A stretch of DNA of 64,000 nucleotides from Planctomycetota bacterium (lineage in GTDB: Bacteria; Planctomycetota; Phycisphaerae; Phycisphaerales; UBA1924). Of this stretch, positions 8,870-17,922 are shown one piece after another (positions within the stretch are counted from its first letter, which is position 1; each line of letters opens with the position of its first letter). The notes beneath the pieces were generated by a model. The model was not told the origin of the DNA. It did not search any database and was given only the letters and a program-made list of their open reading frames with translations. The stretch lies in assembly GCA_020831805.1 (NCBI GenBank), contig JAFIFX010000009.1, positions 1 to 64,000 on the forward strand, given 5' to 3'. Made by a program: the position numbers and the translations under genes.

Positions 8870-9038
8870 TCCCGCTTCTTGGCGGGTGACGCTGGCTTGA
8901 ACCGATCCTACCGTAGTGCCCCTTCCGACAACACCGGAACCCGTGCGCCCTGACCGGCAGGGCACGGTGTCGACACCGACGGGCTTGGGGGCCTTCTCCC
9001 CCATGGGTTTGGGTATCACAGACGCACACGAGGGACAT
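8870..9038. other. trmD-hppA intergenic region
   Basis: A short CCCGC/GCGGG hairpin directly after trmD lacks a T-tract. I see no clear promoter for the pyrophosphatase gene. A GAGGGA ribosome-binding site at 9030-9035 fixes the hppA start. Confidence 0.4.
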
Positions 9039-11771
9039 ATGACGAGCGCAATCACACCAACACTCGCGAGTCTGTCGGACATCCATCCGGCATATTTCCT
9101 GGCCCCGCTCGGCGCGATCCTCGCGCTGGTGATGGCCAAGGTCTTCCATGCTTCGGTCATGCAAAAATCCGAAGGCGAACCGGAAATGATCCGGATCGCC
9201 GAGGCCGTCCGCCAGGGCGCGATGGCCTACCTCACCCGCCAGTACAAAGTCGTCGCGGGCGTGTTCGTCCTGCTCGTGGGCTTCCTGGTGGTCATGAGCC
9301 TGCTCGGCCTGCAGAGCACCTGGACGATCGTGGGCGTGCCGGTCGCCGGCCTGCTCTCCGGCCTTTGCGGCTGGTTCGGCATGCGGATGGCCACCAACGC
9401 CTCGGCCCGGACCGCCTTCGCGGCCAAGCAATCCCTCAACGAGGGCCTGACCGTCGCCTTCCGCGCCGGCGCCGTCATGGGCCTCGTGGTCGTCGGCTTC
9501 GCCCTGTTCGACATCTCCGCCTGGTTCCTGATCTTCAACGCGACCGGTCTGGGCGGCGACCTGCGCACCCTGACGACCGTCATGCTCTCCTTCGGCATGG
9601 GCGCCTCGACGCAGGCCCTCTTCGCCCGCGTGGGCGGCGGCATCTACACCAAGGCCGCCGACGTCGGCGCCGACCTCGTCGGCAAGGTCGAGGCCGGCAT
9701 CCCCGAGGACGACCCCCGCAACCCCGCGACCATCGCCGACAACGTCGGCGACAACGTCGGCGATGTCGCCGGCATGGGTGCCGACCTCTACGAGTCGTAC
9801 TACGGCTCGATCCTCGCCACCATGGCCCTGGGCGCCGCCGCGGCGTTCACCGTCACCGGCCTGACCGGCGATCAGTCCAACACCCTGGCCCTCAAGCTCG
9901 CCGCGGCCCCGATGGCCCTGGCCGGCCTGGGCATCATGTGCTCGATCCTCGGCGTGTTCACCGTCAAGGCCAACGAGAACGCCACCTTCGCCCAGCTGCT
10001 CAAGGGCCTGCACAAGGGCGTCTATGTCGCCTCGGGCCTGATCGTGGTCGCCGCCTTCGCGGTGCTGTACTTCATCTTCCACGGCGAGACCGGCCTGCAG
10101 GGCGTGACCACCTGGTGGCGTCTGGGCCTGTCCATCCTCTCCGGCCTCTTCGCCGGTCTGATCATCGCCCAGGCGACCGAGTACTACACCAGCTACGAGC
10201 ACCCGCCGACCAAGAAGATCGCCATCCAGGCCCTCACCGGCCCGGCCACCGTCATCATCGCCGGCATCGCCGAGGGCATGAAGTCCACCTGGGCCTCGCT
10301 GCTCACCGTGGCCGTCGCCATCATCGCGGCCTTCACCTTCGCGGGCGGCGGCGAGAACTTCCTGATGGGCCTCTACGGCGTCGGCATCGCCGCCGTCGGC
10401 ATGCTCTCCACCCTAGGCATCACCCTGGCGACCGACGCCTACGGCCCCATCGCCGACAACGCCGGCGGCAACGCCGAGATGACCGGCCAGCCCCCGCATG
10501 TGCGTGAGCGGACCGACATGCTCGACTCGCTCGGCAACACCACCGCCGCCACCGGCAAGGGCTTCGCCATCGGCTCGGCCGCCCTGACCGCGCTGGCCCT
10601 GTTCGCGGCCTTCATCCAGGTCGTGCAGGTCCAGATCACCACGCAGTCCGAGTCGTTCTTCAACCGCGGCGCCTACACGGCGCCGGCCGGCGCGGACACC
10701 TGGGCCGTCTACGAGGGTCACGGCAAGTTCGCCGTCATCACCGGCGAGGGCGAGGATCGCCTCGTCGACGGCGGCATGGTGCTCAGCATCCGTGCCGACC
10801 ACGGCCAGACGAAAACCTCGGATGTCTTCAGCCGCGGCCAGGCGATCCCGATCGACTCGGCCGAGCACGGCCGCTACTTCATCGTGCACACCAGGCATCA
10901 CGCGGGCCACGGCCACGACCACACCTACACCCTCGAGCTGGCCAGCTCGCGCGACGGCACCCTGGCCGATGTCCTCGCCTTCTACGATGTGACGCTGGCC
11001 AACCCCCGCCTGCTGGCGGGCATGTTCATCGGTGTGCTGCTGGCCTTCCTCTTCTGCGCCCTGACCATGAACGCCGTGGGCCGCGCCGCCTACGCCATGA
11101 TGGGCGAGTGCCGGCGCCAGTTTGGCATGATCCGCGCGGCCCTCCGCAAGGGCGGCATGTCCGAGGAGGATGTGTCCAACCCCGACAACTGGCCGAGAGA
11201 GGGCATCGAGTACGAGGGCAAGCACTACCCCGACTACGCCAACTGCGTGGCGATCTCGACCGCCGGCGCCCAGAAGGAAATGGTCATCCCGGCCCTTCTG
11301 GCCATCCTCGTCCCGATCGCCGTCGGCCTGATCCTCTCCGTGCCCGGCATCATGGGTCTGCTCGCGGGCGGCCTCGTGTCCGGCTTCGCCGTCGCGGTCT
11401 TCATGGCCAACGCCGGCGGCGCGTGGGACAACGCCAAGAAGCTGCTCGAGTCCTATGGCAAGACCACCGCTCAGGAGATGCTCGACGGCACCGGCAACTC
11501 CGCCAAGGTGCCCACCGAGGTCCGTGAGACCATCCACACCCGCGCCCAGGAGTTCGTCAACGCCGGCAAGGGCGACACGATCGTCTACGGCAAGGGCTCG
11601 GAGGACCACAAGGCCACCGTCGTGGGCGACACCGTCGGCGACCCCTTCAAGGACACCTCCGGCCCGTCGCTGAACATCCTCATCAAGCTGATCTCGATCG
11701 TCGCGGTCGTCTTCGCCGGCCTGATCGTCAAGTTCGGCCCCGAGATCGGCAGCATGATCGGCCTGAACTGA
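9039..11771 (+). CDS. hppA: Membrane-bound ion-pumping pyrophosphatase (K+-dependent type)
   Basis: Couples PPi hydrolysis to H+ or Na+ transport across the membrane. The 910-residue protein has about 16 membrane helices. The substrate site is KVEAGIPEDDPRNPATIADN then VGDNVGDVAGMGADLYES (roughly residues 215-255), with a second acidic cluster DAYGPIADNAGGNAEM near 467. GNTTAATGKG near 500 has Ala at the position that is Lys in K+-independent enzymes, so K+ dependence is predicted. A roughly 120-residue extramembrane insertion (about 530-650), with a His-rich HHAGHGHDH patch, makes it longer than the usual 660-750. The ATG at 9039 is set by GAGGGA just upstream. Confidence 0.95.
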   Translation: MTSAITPTLASLSDIHPAYFLAPLGAILALVMAKVFHASVMQKSEGEPEMIRIAEAVRQGAMAYLTRQYKVVAGVFVLLVGFLVVMSLLGLQSTWTIVGVPVAGLLSGLCGWFGMRMATNASARTAFAAKQSLNEGLTVAFRAGAVMGLVVVGFALFDISAWFLIFNATGLGGDLRTLTTVMLSFGMGASTQALFARVGGGIYTKAADVGADLVGKVEAGIPEDDPRNPATIADNVGDNVGDVAGMGADLYESYYGSILATMALGAAAAFTVTGLTGDQSNTLALKLAAAPMALAGLGIMCSILGVFTVKANENATFAQLLKGLHKGVYVASGLIVVAAFAVLYFIFHGETGLQGVTTWWRLGLSILSGLFAGLIIAQATEYYTSYEHPPTKKIAIQALTGPATVIIAGIAEGMKSTWASLLTVAVAIIAAFTFAGGGENFLMGLYGVGIAAVGMLSTLGITLATDAYGPIADNAGGNAEMTGQPPHVRERTDMLDSLGNTTAATGKGFAIGSAALTALALFAAFIQVVQVQITTQSESFFNRGAYTAPAGADTWAVYEGHGKFAVITGEGEDRLVDGGMVLSIRADHGQTKTSDVFSRGQAIPIDSAEHGRYFIVHTRHHAGHGHDHTYTLELASSRDGTLADVLAFYDVTLANPRLLAGMFIGVLLAFLFCALTMNAVGRAAYAMMGECRRQFGMIRAALRKGGMSEEDVSNPDNWPREGIEYEGKHYPDYANCVAISTAGAQKEMVIPALLAILVPIAVGLILSVPGIMGLLAGGLVSGFAVAVFMANAGGAWDNAKKLLESYGKTTAQEMLDGTGNSAKVPTEVRETIHTRAQEFVNAGKGDTIVYGKGSEDHKATVVGDTVGDPFKDTSGPSLNILIKLISIVAVVFAGLIVKFGPEIGSMIGLN

Positions 11772-11793
11772 TCCCCACGCTCTGATCCTTCCA

Positions 11794-11826
11794 GGCCCCG
11801 CGTCCCCGGGACGCGGGGCTTTTTCG
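11794..11826 (+). terminator. Rho-independent terminator of hppA
   Basis: GCCCCGCGTCC pairs with GGACGCGGGGC, followed by TTTTTCG. Confidence 0.85.
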
Positions 11827-11917
11827 TGCACCCCCTCCGCAAGGCTCCGGGGAAGGTCCGAATCGGACAAGATCCGATCAAATCAGGGCTTGCGGCGTCC
11901 GGAAACGCCCCCCCGGC

Positions 11918-11946
11918 TTGAATCGGAACCGGATTGCGTGTAGAAC
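11918..11946 (+). promoter_or_regulatory. Candidate promoter of the HNH gene
   Basis: TTGAAT, a 17-base spacer and TAGAAC end nine bases before the ATG. This would give a very short or absent leader. Confidence 0.35.
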
Positions 11947-11954
11947 AAGGTGGT

Positions 11955-12662
11955 ATGGCTCGCCCACCCAGGACTTCCGGGGAGGACGCGGACCCGTCCA
12001 AAGCCATCGGCGGGCAGGGTATCGCACCCGCTGAAACGGCGGTGCACATCGGGCTGGACGCCAAGGTGCTCGTGCTCAACAGGGCCTACGCCGCGATCCG
12101 GGTCATCTCGGCCCGGCGCGCCTTCGTGCTGCTGGCCCGAGACTGCGCCGAGGTCATCGACGCCGACGGAGGCTCCTACGCCAACTACGACCTGACCACC
12201 TGGACCGAGCTGAGCGAGCTCCGCCGCCAGTTCGAGCCCGACGCGCACGACTGGGTCCGCACAGTTCGGATCGACCTGGCCGTGCCGCGGATCATCCGGC
12301 TGACCGCCTACGACAAACTGCCCGCGCAGGGCGTCAAGCTGAACCGGCGCAACCTCTTCGCGCGCGACCGGAACCGCTGCCAGTACTGCGGCAACCTGTT
12401 CCCCAGCAGCGAGCTGTCCATCGATCATGTCCTGCCGCGGTCGCAGGGCGGGCCGGACACCTGGGAGAACCTGGTGTGCGCGTGCGTCCGGTGCAACAGC
12501 CGCAAGGGCGGACGCACCCCCGACCAGGCCCGGATGAAACTGATCACGACGCCCAAACGCCCCCGGCGCAACCCGCTGATCTCGGTGCGCCTCGGCCACG
12601 ACAAGTACCACTCGTGGAAGGCGTTCTTGGACGAGGCCTACTGGTCCGTCGAACTGAAGTAA
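11955..12662 (+). CDS. HNH endonuclease-fold protein
   Basis: A 235-residue protein with a C-terminal HNH (beta-beta-alpha metal) domain. CQYCG and CVRCN supply two zinc-knuckle Cys pairs, SIDHVLPRSQGG carries the catalytic His, and WENLV with CNSRKGG completes the motif. The N-terminal half (VLVLNRAYAAIRVISARRAF) matches the stand-alone HNH family common in free-living bacteria, whose role is not established. I see no restriction partner or homing-target context. ATG chosen for its AAGGTGG upstream. A 163-base inverted-repeat element begins six bases after the stop. Confidence 0.85.
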   Translation: MARPPRTSGEDADPSKAIGGQGIAPAETAVHIGLDAKVLVLNRAYAAIRVISARRAFVLLARDCAEVIDADGGSYANYDLTTWTELSELRRQFEPDAHDWVRTVRIDLAVPRIIRLTAYDKLPAQGVKLNRRNLFARDRNRCQYCGNLFPSSELSIDHVLPRSQGGPDTWENLVCACVRCNSRKGGRTPDQARMKLITTPKRPRRNPLISVRLGHDKYHSWKAFLDEAYWSVELK

Positions 12663-12667
12663 AAAAA

Positions 12668-12830
12668 CCGAGCCGCGGGCTTCAGCCCGCGCGGTGGTTC
12701 GGCCAACGCGGATTTCGGCCTGCTCCGGAGTCGTCTGATCGGAAGGCGATGGCGGATCCGGCCGCGATGGATGGCCGGGGGGGTCGGTCGGGGGACGCGA
12801 CGACCGCGCGGACTGAAGCCCGCGGCTCGG
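12668..12830. repeat. MITE-like element with 27-base inverted ends (family R2)
   Basis: The left end (12668-12694) and the complement of the right end (12804-12830) agree at 26 of 27 bases and share CCGAGCCGCGGGCTTCAG. Each end also contains its own GCGGGCT/AGCCCGC palindrome. The 109 bases between them encode nothing recognisable. Confidence 0.7.
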
Positions 12831-12847
12831 TGTTGTTTGGCCAGGTC

Positions 12848-13144
12848 TTACTTCGCCAGGCGGTCGGCCGCTTCGGCGAGGTCGAAGTCCTTCTGGGTGA
12901 TCCCGCCCGCGTCGTGGGTCGAGACACTCAGGGTGACCTTGTCGTAGCGGATGAGGATGTCCGGGTGGTGCTGGACGCGCTCGGCGTAGTCGGCCAGTTT
13001 CTGGACAAACGCGACGGAAGCGATGAAACCGGGGAACTTGAAGGTCCGCTGGATCTGGCCGCTGATTTCGGACCAGTCCGGGTGCTTCTCGAGCGCCACC
13101 GCGACCTGCTCCTCGGACATTTTCTCGATCGTCTGGTCGGCCAT
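12848..13144 (-). CDS. phhB: Pterin-4a-carbinolamine dehydratase
   Basis: Recycles the 4a-hydroxy-tetrahydropterin made by aromatic amino-acid hydroxylases. The 98-residue protein has the family core ADYAERVQHHPDILIRYDKV, with the catalytic His pair, and VSTHDAGGIT. The start at 13144 gives the normal length; the frame runs on into the promoter region of divergent gluQ. No phenylalanine hydroxylase gene lies in the window, so the hydroxylase partner is unknown. Confidence 0.93.
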   Translation of the reverse strand: MADQTIEKMSEEQVAVALEKHPDWSEISGQIQRTFKFPGFIASVAFVQKLADYAERVQHHPDILIRYDKVTLSVSTHDAGGITQKDFDLAEAADRLAK

Positions 13145-13205
13145 GCCGGTATTCCTCCAGCGGGGGTGGGTTGCCCCGCACATCGAGTGTACCCACAATG
13201 CGGGC

Positions 13206-14195
13206 GTGTCTCTCCAAGCCGCCAAAATCTCGGAAAAGACCCCCATCACCCGGCTGGCCCCCTCGCCCACCGGGGCCCTGCACCTGGGCAACGCCCGGAC
13301 ATTCCTCATCAACTGGTGCCTGGCCCGGGCGGCCGGGTGGCGGGTCGTCCTCCGGATCGAGGACCTGGACACACCCCGCGTCAAGCCCGGCGTCGTGGAG
13401 GCCACCATCGAAACGCTCCGCTGGCTCGGCTTGGACTGGGACGAGGGCCCCCACTTCCAGACCACGGACCTCGGACCCTACCGCCGCGCCATGCGGACGC
13501 TGGCCGACGCGGGACGGGTGTACCCGTGCACGCTCAGCCGCAACGAGATCCTCGCGTCGGCCTCCGCGCCCAACGAAGGCGACCACGAGATCCGCTACGA
13601 CGCCTCGCTGCGCCCGGCCGATCGGCCCGGCCGGTTCGACGACCCCGAGGCTAACTGGCGGCTGGCGGTCTACGACGGACGCGTGCGCTTTGAGGACGCG
13701 TACCGCGGCCGCGTGGAGCTGGACATCGCGCAATCGGTGGGCGACTTCGTGGTCTGGACCAAGCGCGCCTGCCCGAGCTACCAGCTGGCCGTGGTGGTCG
13801 ACGACGCCCGCCAGGGCATCACGGAGGTCGTGCGCGGCGACGACCTGCTCGACTCGGCGGGACGCCAGATGCTGCTGTACTCGGCGCTGAACCTGGGCGA
13901 GCCGCCGCGGTACACCCACCTGCCGCTGGTGCGGGGAACGGACGGTCGGCGCCTGGCCAAGCGCCACGGCGACACACGGATCGACCACTACCGGGCCGCG
14001 GGCGTGCCGGCGGCCCGGCTTGTGGCCCTCCTGGCCCGGTGGTGCGGCCTTGAGGCCGCGGGGGCCGGGGGCGCCGGGGACGGGGTCCGGGCGGCCGACC
14101 TGATCGGGCGGATCTCGCTCGATACCATCCCCCGGGCTGACATCACCTTCCGACCGGAGGACGACGCGTGGCTGAGACTTGGGGCTGGACGATGA
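13206..14195 (+). CDS. gluQ: Glutamyl-Q tRNA(Asp) synthetase
   Basis: A truncated GluRS paralogue that attaches glutamate to queuosine in the tRNA-Asp anticodon. The 329-residue protein keeps the class I catalytic core: RLAPSPTGALHLGN (HIGH-like) near the N terminus, IEDLDTPR, VVRGDDLLDS, and LAKRHGD in place of KMSKS. It lacks a GluRS anticodon-binding domain. The usual zinc site is degraded: YPCTLSR and YDASLRP retain only one of the expected cysteines. GTG start at 13206. Its last codons overlap the DUF192 start (ATGA). queF at 30681 supports an active queuosine pathway. Confidence 0.88.
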   Translation: MSLQAAKISEKTPITRLAPSPTGALHLGNARTFLINWCLARAAGWRVVLRIEDLDTPRVKPGVVEATIETLRWLGLDWDEGPHFQTTDLGPYRRAMRTLADAGRVYPCTLSRNEILASASAPNEGDHEIRYDASLRPADRPGRFDDPEANWRLAVYDGRVRFEDAYRGRVELDIAQSVGDFVVWTKRACPSYQLAVVVDDARQGITEVVRGDDLLDSAGRQMLLYSALNLGEPPRYTHLPLVRGTDGRRLAKRHGDTRIDHYRAAGVPAARLVALLARWCGLEAAGAGGAGDGVRAADLIGRISLDTIPRADITFRPEDDAWLRLGAGR

Positions 14196-14701
14196 CGCCT
14201 TCGCTGGCGTGCGTGATGGGGGCGACGCTGCTCGGGGCCTGCGTTGCCAGCCAGGGGTGCTCCGGGCCGGAGGTGCCGGAGGGGCACGAGCGGGTGGAGA
14301 TCGGGGGCCGGACCTTCGTGCTCGAGCTGGCCGCGGACGAGGAGAAGCGGACCCTGGGCCTGGGCGGGCGGGACCACATCCCGGAGAACGGGGGGATGCT
14401 GTTCTCGTTCCCGGACGCTCAGATCCGCCAGTTCGTGATGCGGGACTGCCTGATCCCGATCGACATCATCTTCCTGGACTCGGACGGGCGGATCGTGTCC
14501 AAGCACCACATGCCGGTCGAGGAGCCCCGCCGGGCCGATGAGTCCGCCCGGGAGTACGAGATGCGGCTGAAGCGGTATTCGAGCCGGTTCAACGCCCGGT
14601 ATGCCATCGAGATCCGGGGGGGTCTGCTGGAGGAACTGGATCTGCAGGTTGGGGAGCAGATCCGCCTGGATACCCAGCGGCTGGTGGAGATCACCCGCTA
14701 A
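14192..14701 (+). CDS. DUF192 (UPF0127) exported protein
   Basis: A 169-residue protein with a short hydrophobic N terminus and a lipobox-like LGAC near Cys17, so it is exported and may be a lipoprotein. The conserved DUF192 core follows: EEKRTLGLGGRDHIPENGGM, LFSFPDAQIRQFVMRDCLIP, IDIIFLDSDGRIV and a C-terminal AIEIRGGLLEELDLQVGEQI. The family is structurally known but has no established biochemical role. ATG at 14192 is chosen because it overlaps the gluQ stop as ATGA, which implies translational coupling. Confidence 0.87.
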   Translation: MTPSLACVMGATLLGACVASQGCSGPEVPEGHERVEIGGRTFVLELAADEEKRTLGLGGRDHIPENGGMLFSFPDAQIRQFVMRDCLIPIDIIFLDSDGRIVSKHHMPVEEPRRADESAREYEMRLKRYSSRFNARYAIEIRGGLLEELDLQVGEQIRLDTQRLVEITR

Positions 14702-14779
14702 AGGCGTCCGGGCCGGGGGTCGATGCTCCGGGGTGGCGGGCCGCTCGGCCCGCCGGAACAACCCCACCGGAGCCCGGCC

Positions 14780-16024
14780 GTGCCCACCGAAACATCGAGC
14801 GGAACAGGTCCGATCACCCGGGTCGGCGCGGGCCCCGCGGCGGCGGCTTGCGGCCTGCGGGACCGCTGGGTCGGAGCGTTGGCGGCGCTCGGGCTGGACG
14901 CCCGGGCGGTGACGCTCGACGAAACCTTCCGGGCGGGCCGGCCCGGTGTGTGCGTGGCGGTGCTCTCGCCGGACGAGCCGGACGCGGCGGTCTACCAGCT
15001 CGCCGACCGGGCCCAGGAATCGCTCGTGCCGGGGGTGGTCCTGCTGCCGCCGGAACTGGAACGGATCGGCCCGATGCTCGGGGCCGAGGGGCTGGTGGTG
15101 CTGGGGCAGGACACCGAGCCCGAGGCGCTGGTCTGCATCCTGCGGGCGTTAGACGCGCGCCAGGCGATGGTGCAGAAGCTGCGGGACGAACTCAAGATCG
15201 CCCAGTTGTCGGTCAACGGGGCGTACGGGGAGATGGCGCGGCTGCAGGAGGAGATGCAGACGGCGGCCTCGATCCAGCAGGCGCACATGCCCCGAAAGAT
15301 CCCGACGCTCAACGGGGTGCAGGTCGGCGTGGTCTACCGCCCGGCGACCTATGTGTCCGGCGACATCTACGACATCGCCCAGCTCGACGAGCACCGGTCG
15401 GCGTTCTTCATCGCCGACGCGGTGGGCCACGGGGTGCCGGCCGCGCTGATGACCATGATCATCGCGTGCGGGCTGCACAAGATGGACGGCGTGGGCCCGG
15501 ACGCCCGGGTGGTGCCGCCGGCCGAGGCGCTGTTCCGGCTCAACAACGCGATGACCGAGCACACGGGTGGGTCGTCGCGGTTCGCCACGGCGGTGTACGG
15601 CGTGTTCGACGCCCGAACGGGGGAGGTGACGATCGCCGGCGCGGGGCACCCGCCGCCGATCATCGTGCGTCAGGGTGGGGCGAGCATCGAGCGGATCGAG
15701 CCGGACGGCCCGCTGCTGGGCGTGTTCCCCGACGCGGACTTCGGGCAGACGACGGTGCGCCTGGACCCGGGCGACCTGATGATCCTGTTCAGCGACGGGT
15801 TCGAGGTGGCGTTCCCGAAGGCGGGCTCGGAGGGCGACGACTTCAAACGCCCGACGCTGACCTACATCGAGAAGCTGGCCAACGCCGGCGACGGCGGCGT
15901 GCCCCTGGCCGAGGCCGTGGCGGTCCTGGAGCGGGAGCTGGACGGGGCGTCCGGCTCGCTGCACCAGCCGGACGACATCACGGCGCTGTTCGTGGCGCCG
16001 ACGGGGGCGGCGGTCGGGGCGTGA
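14780..16024 (+). CDS. PP2C/SpoIIE-type serine phosphatase (RsbU-like)
   Basis: A 414-residue protein in three parts: an N-terminal, possibly degenerate receiver-like alpha/beta region (to about 125); a coiled coil (KLRDELKIAQLSVNGAYGEM and on); and a SpoIIE-type PPM phosphatase domain (about 165-410). Metal and active-site motifs are VSGDIYDI, FFIADAVGHGVPAALM, AGAGHPPPII and ILFSDGFEVA. Such enzymes dephosphorylate STAS anti-anti-sigma proteins, and a STAS protein is encoded at 17923-18270. GTG start at 14780 is supported by GGAG seven bases upstream. The substrate pairing is inference. Confidence 0.88.
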   Translation: MPTETSSGTGPITRVGAGPAAAACGLRDRWVGALAALGLDARAVTLDETFRAGRPGVCVAVLSPDEPDAAVYQLADRAQESLVPGVVLLPPELERIGPMLGAEGLVVLGQDTEPEALVCILRALDARQAMVQKLRDELKIAQLSVNGAYGEMARLQEEMQTAASIQQAHMPRKIPTLNGVQVGVVYRPATYVSGDIYDIAQLDEHRSAFFIADAVGHGVPAALMTMIIACGLHKMDGVGPDARVVPPAEALFRLNNAMTEHTGGSSRFATAVYGVFDARTGEVTIAGAGHPPPIIVRQGGASIERIEPDGPLLGVFPDADFGQTTVRLDPGDLMILFSDGFEVAFPKAGSEGDDFKRPTLTYIEKLANAGDGGVPLAEAVAVLERELDGASGSLHQPDDITALFVAPTGAAVGA

Positions 16025-16040
16025 AATCGAATCTGTGTGC

Positions 16041-16070
16041 TTGACCCCAGACAGGGCGTCCGGTTAGGAT
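16041..16070 (+). promoter_or_regulatory. Candidate promoter of the 16108 gene
   Basis: TTGACC at 16041-16046 and TAGGAT at 16065-16070 are separated by 18 bases, with the start codon 38 bases further on. Confidence 0.45.
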
Positions 16071-16107
16071 GAGGCGGAAGCCCCACCAACCTGCCCCTGG
16101 AGGTCCC

Positions 16108-17016
16108 ATGCCCGGCGCACGCAAGTTCGGTTCGATGCGATGGACAACCCGCGGCGGCGTCTCGTGCCTGGCGATCGCCGGAGCCGCGGCCTTGGGGATC
16201 TCCGTGATGGGCGGGGCGGCCGAGCGCGCGGAGCCCGGCGCGCAGGGTCAAGCCGATAAGAAAGAGGCGTCGGAGCCGGTGCGGCTGGTGATCGAGTTCG
16301 AGCGCACCGATGCTTCGCCGAACTGGTCGGTCAAGATCGAAGGACAGATCGGCGAAACCAACTTTGATTACACCGGCGAGATTCAGTCGGTCCAGGTCGA
16401 TGCGGAAGAACCCAAACTCGTCGCGGTGCCGCCGTTGCCGGGCTTCGGGCCGGACCACATGGTTGTGTCGAAGATCATGGGCCTCGCCGGGTCGATGATT
16501 TCCAGGCCGACGCTCCATCTGAATCGTTTGTCCTTCAAGATCAAGGACGGCGATCAGGGACTGCGGAAGCGGGCGCGTGACCCGGCTGATCATCCGCCGG
16601 CGCCCTACACGATGACGATGACGACCAGTCTGTCTCCGACCTTCCGGATGCGTGATCTGGAATCAGGGGCGTGGCTGAGCATGCAGCAGTCGTACCTGGA
16701 CCTCGGTCGCCGGTTCGGGCTGGACCGGAATGACCTCCAGGATCTGATCGCGTACCGGCTCGGCCCGGACGAGGTCGTTGCCGCGTTCCGGCGAGCCCGG
16801 GTATCGGCCTCGGAACCGACGGACCCGAGCGCCATCGCGGTCGAGCTGGCGGGCTATCGCGAGATCCGTCTCGACACCCCGTCGATCCCCGGGGTCCGCA
16901 TCGAGCTGCACCAGGTCTTCCGCGGCCCGCTCACCGATCTGTCGCGGATGGAACAGACGCTGGAAGGGCAGATGTCCGACAGCATCGAACGGATCAAGAC
17001 GAACGCCGGGCAGTGA
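16108..17016 (+). CDS. Secreted or anchored protein of unknown function
   Basis: A 302-residue protein with a basic start and a hydrophobic segment (about residues 17-37) consistent with a signal peptide or anchor. The rest is soluble. LVIEFERTDASPNWSVKIEG and TGEIQSVQVDAEEPKLVAV suggest a beta-rich domain; YRLGPDEVVAAFRRARVSA and TLEGQMSDSIERIKTNAG suggest helices near the end. I recognise no family. ATG at 16108 is preferred because CTGGAGG lies seven bases upstream. It has its own probable promoter. Confidence 0.6.
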   Translation: MPGARKFGSMRWTTRGGVSCLAIAGAAALGISVMGGAAERAEPGAQGQADKKEASEPVRLVIEFERTDASPNWSVKIEGQIGETNFDYTGEIQSVQVDAEEPKLVAVPPLPGFGPDHMVVSKIMGLAGSMISRPTLHLNRLSFKIKDGDQGLRKRARDPADHPPAPYTMTMTTSLSPTFRMRDLESGAWLSMQQSYLDLGRRFGLDRNDLQDLIAYRLGPDEVVAAFRRARVSASEPTDPSAIAVELAGYREIRLDTPSIPGVRIELHQVFRGPLTDLSRMEQTLEGQMSDSIERIKTNAGQ

Positions 17017-17068
17017 CATGCGGGCGGGCCGGGCCTGAGGCAGCGATCCCCTCCGCCTGCGTTCTGGA

Positions 17069-17830
17069 TTACTTGGTCGGGATGCGCCGTGAGCGGAGAA
17101 CCTCGTCGCGTTCGACCAGGCCGTCGCGGAGGCGGAAGATGCGTTCGCAGCGGTCGGCGACGGCGTCGTCGTGGGTGACCATGATGATGGTCATGCCGCC
17201 CTGATGCAGATCCTCGAACATGGTGAGGATGGCCTCGCCGGTGGTCGAGTCGAGGTTGCCGGTGGGCTCGTCGGCCATGAGGATGACCGGGTCGGTGACG
17301 AGGGAGCGGGCGATGGCGACGCGCTGCTGCTGGCCGCCGGAGAGTTCGCGGGGGCGGTGCTCGGTGCGGTCGTCCAGCCCGACCATGGCGAGTTTCTCGC
17401 GGGCGCGACGGAGGCGCTCGGTTTTGTGTACACCCTGGTAAAAGAGCGGGACGGCCACATTCTCCTCAACCGTCAGCTGGGGGATCAGGTTGAAGGCCTG
17501 GAACACGAACCCGATCTTGCGTCCGCGGAAGGCGGAGAGTTCCTCGTCGTCGAGCTGCTCGGCCGGCACGCCGTCGAGCAGGTACCGGCCGTCCGTCGGC
17601 CGGTCCAGGCAGCCGAGGATGTTCATCAGCGTGGACTTGCCCGAGCCGGACGCGCCCATGATCGCCAGGTACTGCCCCTTGGGGATCGTCAGGTCCACGC
17701 CGCGGAGCGCCTCGACCATGATCGAGCCGTCGGGCTTGAAGTAGGTCTTTTTGATACCGGTCAGCTCGGCGACGGCGGGGACGCTCGTCGCGGGGCTGGG
17801 CTCGGCTTTCGGCTCGGTCATGGTGGGCAT
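17069..17830 (-). CDS. ABC transporter ATPase, MacB/LolD type
   Basis: A 253-residue ATP-binding subunit. Walker [10 protein letters not shown] is at residues 59-67; the Q-loop is [17 protein letters not shown], the signature [15 protein letters not shown], Walker [14 protein letters not shown], and the switch His is in MVTHDD. The FQAFNLIP and DEPTGNLD segments are typical of the lipoprotein-release/macrolide-exporter subfamily, which partners FtsX-type permeases. No permease gene is adjacent; the nearest one (39511) has its own ATPase. It lies 92 bases downstream of the STAS gene and may share the gyrA transcript. Confidence 0.88.
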   Translation of the reverse strand: MPTMTEPKAEPSPATSVPAVAELTGIKKTYFKPDGSIMVEALRGVDLTIPKGQYLAIMGASGSGKSTLMNILGCLDRPTDGRYLLDGVPAEQLDDEELSAFRGRKIGFVFQAFNLIPQLTVEENVAVPLFYQGVHKTERLRRAREKLAMVGLDDRTEHRPRELSGGQQQRVAIARSLVTDPVILMADEPTGNLDSTTGEAILTMFEDLHQGGMTIIMVTHDDAVADRCERIFRLRDGLVERDEVLRSRRIPTK

Positions 17831-17922
17831 GGAGGTTCTACCGGGGCCTTGGTTCGGTGGTTGCCCGGTGGGTTCGGCGGGCGTGGCCGGTGGATGCCCC
17901 CCGCGCCCCCCGCGGCGGACAA

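Noticed and set aside
11955-12662. HNH gene as part of a restriction system or homing intron
   Set aside because: No methyltransferase, specificity subunit or interrupted host gene lies nearby; it looks like a stand-alone HNH protein.
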